This document shows, piece after piece, positions 10,139 to 22,343 of a DNA stretch of 64,000 nt (positions are counted from its first letter, which is position 1; the number at the start of each line of letters is the position of its first letter). This stretch comes from Mesostigma viride (Eukaryota; Streptophyta; Mesostigmatophyceae; Mesostigmatales; Mesostigmataceae). The notes beneath the pieces were generated by a model. It was not told the origin of the DNA. It was given only the letters and a program-made list of their open reading frames with translations, and made no database searches. The DNA lies in assembly GCA_009746045.1 (NCBI GenBank), contig RPFO01000392.1, positions 2,435,084-2,499,083 of the forward strand, written 5' to 3'. Both the position numbers and the translations under genes were made by a program.

Positions 10139-10157
10139 CACTAGTCCCCTTCTAGTG
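10119..10157. repeat. double hairpin at the unit junction
   Basis: GTGGGGGGCC-TT-GGCCCCCCCAC (10119-10141, one bulged C) abuts CACTAG-TCCCCTT-CTAGTG (10139-10157). The same structure recurs at nearly every unit junction (for example near 14167, 18196, 21438, 25466, 32799, 36826, 46216, 51700, 55770). At 42187 the second hairpin is damaged (ACGCTTGT replaces ACTAGT). The left array edge coincides with it. Confidence 0.85.
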
Positions 10158-10198
10158 ACTACGATTAACCCCAACGCAAAAGTTTGGCGAACCGTGAG

Positions 10199-10305
10199 GC
10201 CCGAAAAGTGGCCCGTACGAAAACCGCGAGCGCAGGGCGGCCGATAGTCAGGGCGATCCGGGGATCCGCGGTGGCGCCCAATCGGAGCAGTTGCCCGAAA
10301 AGTGG
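10199..10305. promoter_or_regulatory. paired GCCCGAAAAGTGGC direct repeats in the leader
   Basis: An exact 14-bp direct repeat at 10199-10212 and 10292-10305, 93 bp apart, lies upstream of a CCAAT/TATA-like region. It is kept in every unit with an intact leader, including U1, U4 and U13. A transcription-factor or other protein binding site is an inference from its position and conservation. Confidence 0.4.
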
Positions 10306-11044
10306 CAAACTGGGGAGATCGAGTGTCCACCTTTCCTGAACGGGCCTGAAACGGCCGTTACGTCCAGATCCGGTTCAGCACTTTTGCGGGCAGGTGGGAG
10401 GCCAGCCAATGGCCGCGGCCAGATAAAAATACGGAACCCGGCACGATGTCGGCTTGTTGCGAGGCCGTCAAACTCTTCGCACGAAGCATCTCTAACCAAA
10501 CAAGCCGGCGTAGGTTAACGCTTCTGTGACGCGGAAGTACAACAACTCGGAGTATAGAACCCGCCGTCCTCGAGTTTCGTAGCGTTCAGTGAGACAAGTC
10601 GACGGAACGTCCAGAAAATGTTTTGAAACCGTAAGACGTTGGCCGTTATGGCCGTTTTCCTGTCCGCATTTCGTTCAGAAACCGTTTCACTGAGTTGTTC
10701 CGCATCACTTTTCGATTCAGACCGAAGGTATAGTCTGAACATGATGTGACTGATATTTATTCTAAAATTATACGCAAATGTTTAGTTGGAGGAGTGGAGA
10801 GTAGTATGATGCTTGCTGGACGAATTTCTGCCACATTCCGTACTTACCAAGCTGGAAACAAAGGACTTGGGAGGATTTTCAAGTGGGTAGTACGCGGTGC
10901 TGGACCGCCTGGACGCGCCCAAGCAATCGAACGTGCATAAACCAGGACTGCGAGGGGGCGAGGGGGCGACATGCTGCGACAGCACTTAATTTCCTGCTGG
11001 CTGGGGATGGCGTCCAACGCTGCCTGGAAAATTGGGGATGGACA

Positions 11045-12233
11045 ATGCGTGGGCATTGCTTTTATAGCGTTCAATGTTCCATTTCGATGCGTACCTTTGA
11101 ATTGTTTCTGATCTGGCTGGCCGTCGGTGGGCAGTCACGTGCGTGGGAGAGGTTCGGGGCGCTATGGCCTGCTGCGATAGCTAGCGACCTGGAAATGGAA
11201 TGTCGTTGTAGATTTAGGTATTATGTTATCGTGCTTCTTTGCTTGACGTATTGGGTGCCTAGTGAAATCAGTTTGCTGTTCGTGGAAGGCGTGGGTGTGG
11301 CCGACGAGTTTCTGTTGTCGTCACACAATATTGGAATGAACGCTGGATTTGTTGCCACGGGACGTACGCTGGCGATGCCGATGGTGAGTCGTTTGTTTCG
11401 ATGGCCGGGCTAGTGCCTGCCCTCTTTCTGATGCGTTTCCTCGGTTGCGTTGTTTCCATTTGGCCGAATTCACGTAGTCGCAGCGAAGACATAGCGTAGC
11501 AAGGGTCTGCGTTTCATTTTCTTAGCCGTGCAGGACGCCATCTTCATGGTCCTTCGGGTTTCCCGTGTCAACGTCCGTTGCCAGAGGATCTGTGATGATT
11601 TTTTTCTGGAATATACTGGGCGGTGAAAGCCCCTGTGGATGCTTGCCTGGTCATGAGTTTAGGGCGTCATTTACTGCTGTACTCGCTGATATTCATGGTG
11701 CTTACTGCGTAAGATAATCCGCCTTGCTTCGCGCGTGGATTTTCACTGGGCTGAAGAGCGCGTCTGGTAACATGTTTACGTGGTGTATAAGGTGATCAAT
11801 CAACCATTTGTTCATAGAAGGTGTGACCGTAGAAGGTGTTTTATATTTCTTCATCAAGCAAGTCAAAAGTAATCTCCACTGGCTTACAACCTGAATCTTG
11901 CTTTGCTGGGTCTGCTGTGTTCCTGTCTCATTGTGCAGGCTATCCCCTTGGTTGACCAACCAGGTGATTTGTGGTGCCAGCGGGGCCATATTGGTTTTCT
12001 TCTCATTTTCCATCCGTGGCAACGGACCGCATGGGCGGGCGGGAGGGCAGAGAGGGCAGGGCAGGGCAGGCCAGGCGAGGCAGGAAAGGCTGCAAGGGTA
12101 TGCAGCACAGGTAGGCTGGCAGGCAAGGGCCATGGGGCATGAGACATGGCGCTTGAGCTACGAGCCTTGCGGCATGGGGTTTGGGGATGGGGAAAACAGG
12201 AGGGCAGGCAGCCAGCCACATCCACATGATTAG
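11045..12233 (+). pseudogene. three-exon frame, U2 copy, two frameshifts
   Basis: Exon 1 is open (11045-11383), and its frame extends upstream to 10883 (176 codons in all). Exon 2 (11534-11708) has seven T where types B and C keep frame, giving +1 and an early TGA. Exon 3 (11939-12233) has a second +1 change (ATTGGTTTTC instead of ATTATTTTC). The splice sites are unchanged. Both lesions are shared by all type A units whose sequence covers them, so they predate the amplification. On the minus strand the exon 3 change opens a 143-codon antisense frame; I treat that as incidental. Confidence 0.45.
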
Positions 12234-12266
12234 GGGCCAGACAGCAATCAGGGGCACCGCGGGCCC

Positions 12267-13568
12267 ACTTATGCATGCCAGGCACCCCACCAACCCACGC
12301 ACGCATGCCAGCCACCCCCATGCCCACGCACGCATGCCAGCCACCCCCCCCCCCCACACAAACCCACTTATGCATGCCAGCCACCCCCCACACCCACGTA
12401 CGCATGCCAGCCACCCCCCACACCCACGCACGCATGGCAGCCACCCCACGAACCCAGGCACGCATGCCAGCCCCCCCTCAAGCCACGCATGCATGGCAGC
12501 CCACCACCACACCCACGCATGCATGCCACTCCCCCCCACACCCACGCACGCATGCCAGCCACCCCCCATACCCACGTACGCCCCCCCCACACCCACGCAC
12601 GCATGCCAGCCCCCCCCTCATGCACGCATGCATGCCAGCCACCCCACAAACCCACGCATGGATGCCAGCCCCCCCCACATGCATGCATGCTTGCCAGCCA
12701 CCCCACATGCAAACAAGCCCCCCCCACATGCATGCTTGCATTCCAGCCACCCCCACACCCACGCACGCATGCCAGCCACCCCACGAGCCCACGCATGCAT
12801 GCCAGCCACCCCCCACATGCACGCATGGATGCCAGCCACCCGCCACATGCACATGCATGCCAGCCACCCCCCACACCCACGTACGCATGCCAGCCACCCC
12901 CCACACCCACGCACGCATGGCAGCCCACCCCACGAACCCAGGCACGCATGCCAGCCCCCCCCTAAACCCACGCACGCATGGCAGCCCACCCCCAAACCCA
13001 GGCACGCATGCCAGCCACCCCCATACCCACGCACTTATGTCAGCCCCCCCCCACACACACGCATGCATGCCAGCCCCCCCCAAACCCACACACGCGTGCC
13101 AGCCCCCCCCCACATGCACGCATGCATGCCAGCCACCCCACAAACCCACTTATGCATGCCAGCCACCCCCGTCACCAACGTACGCATGCCGTCCCCCCCC
13201 ACACCCACGCATGCATGCCAGCCTGCCCCGCCCCACATGCGTCCATGGCAGCTCCCCCCACACCCACGCATGCATGCTAGCCACCCCACAAACCCATGCA
13301 CGCATGCCAGCCACCCCCAGACCCACGCACGCATGCCACCCCCCCACAAACCCACGCATGCATGCCAGCCACCCCCCACATGCACGCATGCATGACAGCC
13401 ACCCCCCACATGCACGTGCATGCCAGCCACCCCCCACACCCACATACGCATGCCAGCCACCCCCCACACCCACGCACGCATGGCAGCCACCCCCCACAGC
13501 CACGCACGCATGCCAGCCCCCCCCTCAAGCCACGCATGCATGGCAGCTCCCCACCACACCCACGAATG
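12267..13568. repeat. 30-bp minisatellite of U2
   Basis: About 1.3 kb, roughly 45 repeats. Contains the type A marker variants with CATGCAAACAAGCC and ATGCTTGCATTCC, absent from types B and C. Confidence 0.95.
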
Positions 13569-15072
13569 GACAGGGCTGGCCTGCCGCACCCCACGGTCGC
13601 GCACAAGGGCACTGTCGAGTCATGTACAAAACTTTGTCTACATGAAGTCATAGTGGGCATTACCGATGGTGCCTGTGTTTACAAAGGATTGCCACTCAAT
13701 GAATATTAATGAATGATGAACATGGGAGTTTGCATGGAAGTGTTTGGTCGTTATGGCTGCCGCTTGCAAAAAGCGGTACCCACATTGTGTCCTGCATGGC
13801 ATAGCTTCATAGTTGTTATTGCATAGCATAGTTGTTAGGAAGTAATGAGTAAGGAAATACTTGCATGCAATGAACGGCGACGTCTCACAATATACGGTAC
13901 TGTTCGGACTGGGTTGATGTACTAGTAGTAGTAGGACGCGTGCTGGACGTGCCCGTGAGGGACGGAGCGTGGGATCGACGGAGCGGCGGGCCGGCGCGAG
14001 CGCGCACGATGGGAAGCCCCCAAAGGAAGGCCGCCGAGCGTTCGCCCCCCGGCGTAGTGACCGGGCCGGTCGGCGGGCTCAACCCGGCGGGTCGAAGCTT
14101 TCGGCGGAGGCCTCAGGGCCCCTGGTGGCGTAGTGCGTCCGAATAAGTGGGGGGCCTTGGCCCCCCCACTAGTCCCCTTCTAGTGACTACGATTAACCCC
14201 AACGCAAAAGTTTGGCGAACCGTGAGGCCCGAAAAGTGGCCCGTACGAAAACCGCGAGCGCAGGGCGGCCGATAGTCAGGGCGATCCGGGGATCCGCGGT
14301 GGCGCCCAATCGGAGCAGTTGCCCGAAAAGTGGCAAACTGGGGAGATCGAGTGTCCACCTTTCCTGAACGGGCCTGAAACGGCCGTTACGTCCAGATCCG
14401 GTTCAGCACTTTTGCGGGCAGGTGGGAGGCCAGCCAATGGCCGCGGCCAGATAAAAATACGGAACCCGGCACGATGTCGGCTTGTTGCGAGGCCGTCAAA
14501 CTCTTCGCACGAAGCATCTCTAACCAAACAAGCCGGCGTAGGTTAACGCTTCTGTGACGCGGAAGTACAACAACTCGGAGTATAGAACCCGCCGTCCTCG
14601 AGTTTCGTAGCGTTCAGTGAGACAAGTCGACGGAACGTCCAGAAAATGTTTTGAAACCGTAAGACGTTGGCCGTTATGGCCGTTTTCCTGTCCGCATTTC
14701 GTTCAGAAACCGTTTCACTGAGTTGTTCCGCATCACTTTTCGATTCAGACCGAAGGTATAGTCTGAACATGATGTGACTGATATTTATTCTAAAATTATA
14801 CGCAAATGTTTAGTTGGAGGAGTGGAGAGTAGTATGATGCTTGCTGGACGAATTTCTGCCACATTCCGTACTTACCAAGCTGGAAACAAAGGACTTGGGA
14901 GGATTTTCAAGTGGGTAGTACGCGGTGCTGGACCGCCTGGACGCGCCCAAGCAATCGAACGTGCATAAACCAGGACTGCGAGGGGGCGAGGGGGCGACAT
15001 GCTGCGACAGCACTTAATTTCCTGCTGGCTGGGGATGGCGTCCAACGCTGCCTGGAAAATTGGGGATGGACA

Positions 15073-16261
15073 ATGCGTGGGCATTGCTTTTATAGCGTTC
15101 AATGTTCCATTTCGATGCGTACCTTTGAATTGTTTCTGATCTGGCTGGCCGTCGGTGGGCAGTCACGTGCGTGGGAGAGGTTCGGGGCGCTATGGCCTGC
15201 TGCGATAGCTAGCGACCTGGAAATGGAATGTCGTTGTAGATTTAGGTATTATGTTATCGTGCTTCTTTGCTTGACGTATTGGGTGCCTAGTGAAATCAGT
15301 TTGCTGTTCGTGGAAGGCGTGGGTGTGGCCGACGAGTTTCTGTTGTCGTCACACAATATTGGAATGAACGCTGGATTTGTTGCCACGGGACGTACGCTGG
15401 CGATGCCGATGGTGAGTCGTTTGTTTCGATGGCCGGGCTAGTGCCTGCCCTCTTTCTGATGCGTTTCCTCGGTTGCGTTGTTTCCATTTGGCCGAATTCA
15501 CGTAGTCGCAGCGAAGACATAGCGTAGCAAGGGTCTGCGTTTCATTTTCTTAGCCGTGCAGGACGCCATCTTCATGGTCCTTCGGGTTTCCCGTGTCAAC
15601 GTCCGTTGCCAGAGGATCTGTGATGATTTTTTTCTGGAATATACTGGGCGGTGAAAGCCCCTGTGGATGCTTGCCTGGTCATGAGTTTAGGGCGTCATTT
15701 ACTGCTGTACTCGCTGATATTCATGGTGCTTACTGCGTAAGATAATCCGCCTTGCTTCGCGCGTGGATTTTCACTGGGCTGAAGAGCGCGTCTGGTAACA
15801 TGTTTACGTGGTGTATAAGGTGATCAATCAACCATTTGTTCATAGAAGGTGTGACCGTAGAAGGTGTTTTATATTTCTTCATCAAGCAAGTCAAAAGTAA
15901 TCTCCACTGGCTTACAACCTGAATCTTGCTTTGCTGGGTCTGCTGTGTTCCTGTCTCATTGTGCAGGCTATCCCCTTGGTTGACCAACCAGGTGATTTGT
16001 GGTGCCAGCGGGGCCATATTGGTTTTCTTCTCATTTTCCATCCGTGGCAACGGACCGCATGGGCGGGCGGGAGGGCAGAGAGGGCAGGGCAGGGCAGGCC
16101 AGGCGAGGCAGGAAAGGCTGCAAGGGTATGCAGCACAGGTAGGCTGGCAGGCAAGGGCCATGGGGCATGAGACATGGCGCTTGAGCTACGAGCCTTGCGG
16201 CATGGGGTTTGGGGATGGGGAAAACAGGAGGGCAGGCAGCCAGCCACATCCACATGATTAG
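15073..16261 (+). pseudogene. three-exon frame, U3 copy
   Basis: Same structure and the same two frameshifts as the U2 copy; the exon 1 protein sequence is identical to U2. Confidence 0.42.
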
Positions 16262-16295
16262 GGGCCAGACAGCAATCAGGGGCACCGCGGGCCCA

Positions 16296-17597
16296 CTTAT
16301 GCATGCCAGGCACCCCACCAACCCACGCACGCATGCCAGCCACCCCCATGCCCACGCACGCATGCCAGCCACCCCCCCCCCCCACACAAACCCACTTATG
16401 CATGCCAGCCACCCCCCACACCCACGTACGCATGCCAGCCACCCCCCACACCCACGCACGCATGGCAGCCACCCCACGAACCCAGGCACGCATGCCAGCC
16501 CCCCCCTCAAGCCACGCATGCATGGCAGCCCACCACCACACCCACGCATGCATGCCACTCCCCCCCACACCCACGCACGCATGCCAGCCACCCCCCATAC
16601 CCACGTACGCCCCCCCCACACCCACGCACGCATGCCAGCCCCCCCCTCATGCACGCATGCATGCCAGCCACCCCACAAACCCACGCATGGATGCCAGCCC
16701 CCCCCACATGCATGCATGCTTGCCAGCCACCCCACATGCAAACAAGCCCCCCCCACATGCATGCTTGCATTCCAGCCACCCCCACACCCACGCACGCATG
16801 CCAGCCACCCCACGAGCCCACGCATGCATGCCAGCCACCCCCCACATGCACGCATGGATGCCAGCCACCCGCCACATGCACATGCATGCCAGCCACCCCC
16901 CACACCCACGTACGCATGCCAGCCACCCCCCACACCCACGCACGCATGGCAGCCCACCCCACGAACCCAGGCACGCATGCCAGCCCCCCCCTAAACCCAC
17001 GCACGCATGGCAGCCCACCCCCAAACCCAGGCACGCATGCCAGCCACCCCCATACCCACGCACTTATGTCAGCCCCCCCCACACACACGCATGCATGCCA
17101 GCCCCCCCCAAACCCACACACGCGTGCCAGCCCCCCCCCACATGCACGCATGCATGCCAGCCACCCCACAAACCCACTTATGCATGCCAGCCACCCCCGT
17201 CACCAACGTACGCATGCCGTCCCCCCCCACACCCACGCATGCATGCCAGCCTGCCCCGCCCCACATGCGTCCATGGCAGCTCCCCCCCACACCCACGCAT
17301 GCATGCTAGCCACCCCACAAACCCATGCACGCATGCCAGCCACCCCCAGACCCACGCACGCATGCCACCCCCCCACAAACCCACGCATGCATGCCAGCCA
17401 CCCCCCACATGCACGCATGCATGACAGCCACCCCCCACATGCACGTGCATGCCAGCCACCCCCCACACCCACATACGCATGCCAGCCACCCCCCACACCC
17501 ACGCACGCATGGCAGCCACCCCCCACAGCCACGCACGCATGCCAGCCCCCCCCTCAAGCCACGCATGCATGGCAGCTCCCCACCACACCCACGAATG
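16296..17597. repeat. 30-bp minisatellite of U3
   Basis: Same order of variants as U2, with shifted open frames caused by single C insertions or losses (for example at 16500-16506 and 17072-17079). Confidence 0.95.
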
Positions 17598-18462
17598 GAC
17601 AGGGCTGGCCTGCCGCACCCCACGGTCGCGCACAAGGGCACTGTCGAGTCATGTACAAAACTTTGTCTACATGAAGTCATAGTGGGCATTACCGATGGTG
17701 CCTGTGTTTACAAAGGATTGCCACTCAATGAATATTAATGAATGATGAACATGGGAGTTTGCATGGAAGTGTTTGGTCGTTATGGCTGCCGCTTGCAAAA
17801 AGCGGTACCCACATTGTGTCCTGCATGGCATAGCTTCATAGTTGTTATTGCATAGCATAGTTGTTAGGAAGTAATGAGTAAGGAAATACTTGCATGCAAT
17901 GAACGGCGACGTCTCACAATATACGGTACTGTTCGGACTGGGTTGATGTACTAGTAGTAGTAGGACGCGTGCTGGACGTGCCCGTGAGGGACGGAGCGTG
18001 GGATCGACGGAGCGGCGGGCCGGCGCGAGCGCGCACGATGGGAAGCCCCCAAAGGAAGGCCGCCGAGCGTTCGCCCCCCGGCGTAGTGACCGGGCCGGTC
18101 GGCGGGCTCAACCCGGCGGGTCGAAGCTTTCGGCGGAGGCCTCAGGGCCCCTGGTGGCGTAGTGCGTCCGAATAAGTGGGGGGCCTTGGCCCCCCCACTA
18201 GTCCCCCTCTAGTGACTACGATTAACCCCAACGCAAAAGTTTGGCGAACCGTGAGGCCCGAAAAGTGGCCCGTACGAAAACCGCGAGCGCAGGGCGGCCG
18301 ATAGTCAGGGCGATCCGGGGATCCGCGGTGGCGCCCAATCGGAGCAGTTGCCCGAAAAGTGGCAAACTAGGGTGATCGAGTCTCAGGAGTTCTGAACGGG
18401 TGCTGAAACGGCAGTTACGTCCAGATCCGGTTCAGCACTTTTGCGGGCAGGTGGGAGGCCAG

Positions 18463-18488
18463 CCAATGGCCGCGGCCAGATATAAATA
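18463..18488 (+). promoter_or_regulatory. CCAAT and TATA box of U4
   Basis: CCAAT at 18463-18467 and a consensus TATAAATA at 18481-18488. The candidate start codon lies about 610 bp downstream, which would imply a long 5' leader. In type A units and U12 the same site reads TAAAAATA. U1 and U11 have no equivalent. Confidence 0.45.
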
Positions 18489-19096
18489 CGGAACCCGGCA
18501 CGATGTCGGCTTCTTTGCGGCCGTCAAACTCTCGGTCGCGAACCAAACAACCCGCCCGCGGTTACAGGATGTGGGACGCAGAAGTACAAAAACTACGGAG
18601 TATCGAGCCCGCCGTCCTCAATTTTAGGAGCGTTCAGTGCGGCCAGTCGACGGCATGTCCAGAAATTGTTTTGAAACCGTAACATTTTGGGCGTTAAGGC
18701 CGTTTTCCTGTCCGCATTTCGTTCAGAAAGCGTTTTACTGAGCGTTTCCGTATAACTTTTCGATTCAGACTGAAGTAATAGTCTGAACGTGATCTGAATG
18801 ATATTTATTCTTAAATTATACGCAAATTTTTAGTTGGAGGAGTGGAGAGTAGTATGATGCTTGCTGGACGAATTTCTGCCACATTCCGTACTTACCAAGC
18901 TGGGAAAAAATGACTTGGGAGGATTTTCAAGTGGGTAGTACGCGGTGCTGGACCGCCTGGACGCGCCCAAGCAATCGAACGTGCAAAACCAGGACTGCGA
19001 GGGGGTGAGGGGGCGACATGCTGCGACAGCACTTAATTTAATGTCCTGCTGGCTGGGGATGGCGGTCAACGCTGCCTGGAAAATTGGGGATGGACA

Positions 19097-20304
19097 ATGC
19101 GTGGGCATTGCTTTTATAGCGTTCAATGTTCCATTTCGATGCGTACCTTTGAATTGTTTCTGATCTGGCTGGACGTCGGTGGGCAGTCTCGTGCGTGGGA
19201 GAGATTCGGGGCGCTATGGCCTGCTGCGATAGCTAGCGACCTGGAAATGGAATGTCGTTGTAGATTTAGGTATTATGTTATCGTGCTTCTTTGCTTGACG
19301 TATTGGGTGCCTAGTGAAATCAGTTTGATGTTCGTGGAAGGCGTGGGTGTGGCCGACGAGTTTCTGTTGTCGTCACACAATCTTGGAATGAACGCTGGAT
19401 TTGCTGCCACGGGACGTACGCTGGCGATGCCGATGGTGAGTCGTTTGTTTCGATGACCGGGCTAGTGCCTGCTCTCTTTCTGATGCGTTTCCTCGGTTGC
19501 GTTGTTTCCGTTGGGCCGAATTCACCTAGTCGCAGCGAAGACATAGCGTAGCAAGGGTCTGCGTTTCATTTTCTTAGCCGTGCAGGACGCCATCTTCATG
19601 GTCCTTCGGGTTTCCCGTGTCAACGTCCGTTGCCAGAGGATCTGTGATGATTTTTTCTGGAATATACTGGGCGGTGAAAGCCCCTGTGGATGCTTGCCTG
19701 GTCATGAGTTTAGGGCGTCATTTACTGCTGTACTCGCTGACATTCATGGTGCTTACTGCGTAAGATAATCTGCCTTGCTTCGCGCGTGGATTTTCACTGG
19801 GCTGAAGAGAGCGTCTGGTAACATGTTTACGTGGTGTATAAGGTGATCAATCAACCATTTGTTCATAGAACTGGTTGTCTCCTTGATAGAAGGTGTGACC
19901 GTAGAAGGTGTGTTATATTTCTTCATCAAGCAAGTCAAAAGTAATCTCCACTGGCTTACAACCTGAATCTTGCTTTGCTGGGTCTGCTGTGTTTCTGTCT
20001 CATTGTGCAGGCTATCCCCTTGGTTGACCAACCAGGTGATTTGTGGTGCCAGCGGGGCCATATTATTTTCTTCTCATTTTCCATCCATGGCATCGGACCG
20101 CATGGGCGGGCGGGAGGGCAGAGATGGCAGGGCAGGCCAGGCCAGGCGAGGCAGGGGAGGCTGCAAGGGTATGCAGCACAGGTAGGCTGGCAGGCAAGGG
20201 CCATGGGGCATGAGCCATGGGGCTTGACCTACGAGCCTTGCGGCATGGGGTTTGGGGATGAGGCAAACAGGAGGGCAGGCAGCCAGCCACATCCACATGA
20301 TTAG
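19097..20304 (+). CDS. candidate three-exon gene, U4 copy (open)
   Basis: Exons 19097-19435, 19586-19759 and 20011-20304 have the same lengths and phases as in U1 and join without a stop, giving 268 codons. Upstream of ATG 19097 the exon 1 frame is closed by sequence differences, which supports this ATG as the start if the gene is real. Relative to U1 it carries changes such as A26D, H30Q, I97L-type and V-to-A replacements and few silent ones. Intron 2 has a 21-bp insertion (CTGGTTGTCTCCTTGATAGA plus A). This is the only open copy with an intact TATA-like site, so it is the best candidate for an expressed or founder copy. Family unknown. Confidence 0.4.
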
Positions 20305-20337
20305 GGGCCAGACAGCAATCAGGGGCACCGCGGGCCC

Positions 20338-20850
20338 ACTTATGCATGCCAGGCACCCCACCAACCCACGCACGCATGCCAGCCACCCCCATGCCCACGC
20401 ACGCATGCCAGCCACCCCCATGCCCACGCACGCATGCCAGCCACCCCCCCCCCCCACAAACCCACTTATGCATGCCAGCCACCCCCACACCCACGTACGC
20501 ATGCCAGCCACCCCCAAACCCAGGCACGCATGCCAGCCACCCCCACACCCACGCACGCATGTCAGCCCCCCCCACATGCACGCATGCATGGCAGCCCCCC
20601 CACAAACCCACTTATGCATGCCAGCCACCCCGGTCACCAACGTATGCATGCCAGCCCCCCCCACACCCACGCACGCATGGCAGCCGCCCCCCAACCCACA
20701 CACGCATGCCAGCCACCCCCACATGCACGCATGCTTGCCAGCCACCCCCCACATGCACGTGCATGCCAGCCACCCCCCACACCCACATACGCATGCCAGC
20801 CCCCCCCTAAACCCACGCATGCATGGTAGCTGCCCACCACACCCACGAAC
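20338..20850. repeat. 30-bp minisatellite of U4 (short)
   Basis: About 17 repeats, the smallest array in the window; it lacks most type A marker variants. Confidence 0.95.
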
Positions 20851-22343
20851 GGACAGGGCTGGCCTGCCGCACCCCACGGTCGCGCTCAAGGGCACTGTCG
20901 AGTCATGTACAAAACTTTGTCTACATGAAGCCATAGTGGGCATGACCGATGGTGCATGTGTTTACAAAGGATTGCCACTCAATGAATATTAATGAATGAT
21001 CAACATGGGAGTTTGCATGGGAGTGTTTGGTCGTTATGGCTGCCGCTTGCAAAAAGCGGTACCCACATTGTGTCCTGCATGGCATAGCTTCATTGTGAGT
21101 TCCAGTTGTTAGGAAGTAATGAGTAAGGAAATACTTGCATGCAATGAACGGCGACGTCTCACGATGTACAGTACTATTCGGATTGGGTTGATGTACTAGT
21201 AGTACGACGCGTGCTGGACGTGCCCGTGAGGGACGGAGCGTGGGATCGACGGTGCGGCAGGCCGGCGCGAGCGCGCGCGATGGGAAGCCCCCAAAGGAAG
21301 GCCGCCGAGCGTTCGCCCCCCGGCGTAGGGGCCGGGCCAGTCGGCGGGCTCAACCCGGCGGGTCGAAGCTTTCGGCGGGGGCCTCAGGGCCCCTGGTGGC
21401 GTAGTGCGTCCGAAAAAGTGGGGGGCCTTGGCCCCCCCACTAGTCCCCTTCTAGTGACTACGATTAACCCCAACGCAAAAGTTTGGCGAACCGTGAGGCC
21501 CGAAAAGTGGCCCGTACGAAAACCGCGAGCGCAGGGCGGCCGATAGTCAGGGCGATCCGGGGATCCGCGGTGGCGCCCAATCGGAGCAGTTGCCCGAAAA
21601 GTGGCAAACTGGGGAGATCGAGTGTCCACCTTTCCTGAACGGGCCTGAAACGGCCGTTACGTCCAGATCCGGTTCAGCACTTTTGCGGGCAGGTGGGAGG
21701 CCAGCCAATGGCCGCGGCCAGATAAAAATACGGAACCCGGCACGATGTCGGCTTGTTGCGAGGCCGTCAAACTCTTCGCACGAAGCATCTCTAACCAAAC
21801 AAGCCGGCGTAGGTTAACGCTTCTGTGACGCGGAAGTACAACAACTCGGAGTATAGAACCCGCCGTCCTCGAGTTTCGTAGCGTTCAGTGAGACAAGTCG
21901 ACGGAACGTCCAGAAAATGTTTTGAAACCGTAAGACGTTGGCCGTTATGGCCGTTTTCCTGTCCGCATTTCGTTCAGAAACCGTTTCACTGAGTTGTTCC
22001 GCATCACTTTTCGATTCAGACCGAAGGTATAGTCTGAACATGATGTGACTGATATTTATTCTAAAATTATACGCAAATGTTTAGTTGGAGGAGTGGAGAG
22101 TAGTATGATGCTTGCTGGACGAATTTCTGCCACATTCCGTACTTACCAAGCTGGAAACAAAGGACTTGGGAGGATTTTCAAGTGGGTAGTACGCGGTGCT
22201 GGACCGCCTGGACGCGCCCAAGCAATCGAACGTGCATAAACCAGGACTGCGAGGGGGCGAGGGGGCGACATGCTGCGACAGCACTTAATTTCCTGCTGGC
22301 TGGGGATGGCGTCCAACGCTGCCTGGAAAATTGGGGATGGACA

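Larger units (their letters stand above)
10139..14166 (+). repeat. array unit U2 (type A, 4,028 bp)
   Basis: First of the near-identical type A units and the reference for the others here. The GC-rich block preceding it (9911-10138) is of the U1/U11 variety (reads GTAGTAGGCCGG). Confidence 0.95.
14167..18195 (+). repeat. array unit U3 (type A, 4,029 bp)
   Basis: Differs from U2 essentially only in C-run lengths within the minisatellite. Confidence 0.95.
18196..21437 (+). repeat. array unit U4 (type C, 3,242 bp)
   Basis: A divergent, short unit sitting between near-identical type A units. It has its own leader (TCTCAGGAGTTCTGAACGGG), a good TATA box, a 21-bp insertion in intron 2 shared with U12 and a minisatellite of only about 0.5 kb. 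The GC-rich block at its end reads GTAGGGGCCGGGCC, as at the end of U12. Confidence 0.95.

Noticed and set aside
10273-10285. TGGCGCCCAA resembling a retroelement tRNA-Lys primer-binding site
   Set aside because: Only about 10 bases match, and there are no LTRs, polypurine tract or gag/pol frames in the unit.
11702-12133. 143-codon minus-strand frame antisense to intron 2 and exon 3 in type A units
   Set aside because: It is continuous only in type A. In types B and C it splits at the same +1 position. The length changes in intron 2 (21 and 15 bp) keep part of it in frame, so I do not exclude it, but the plus-strand splice model explains more.
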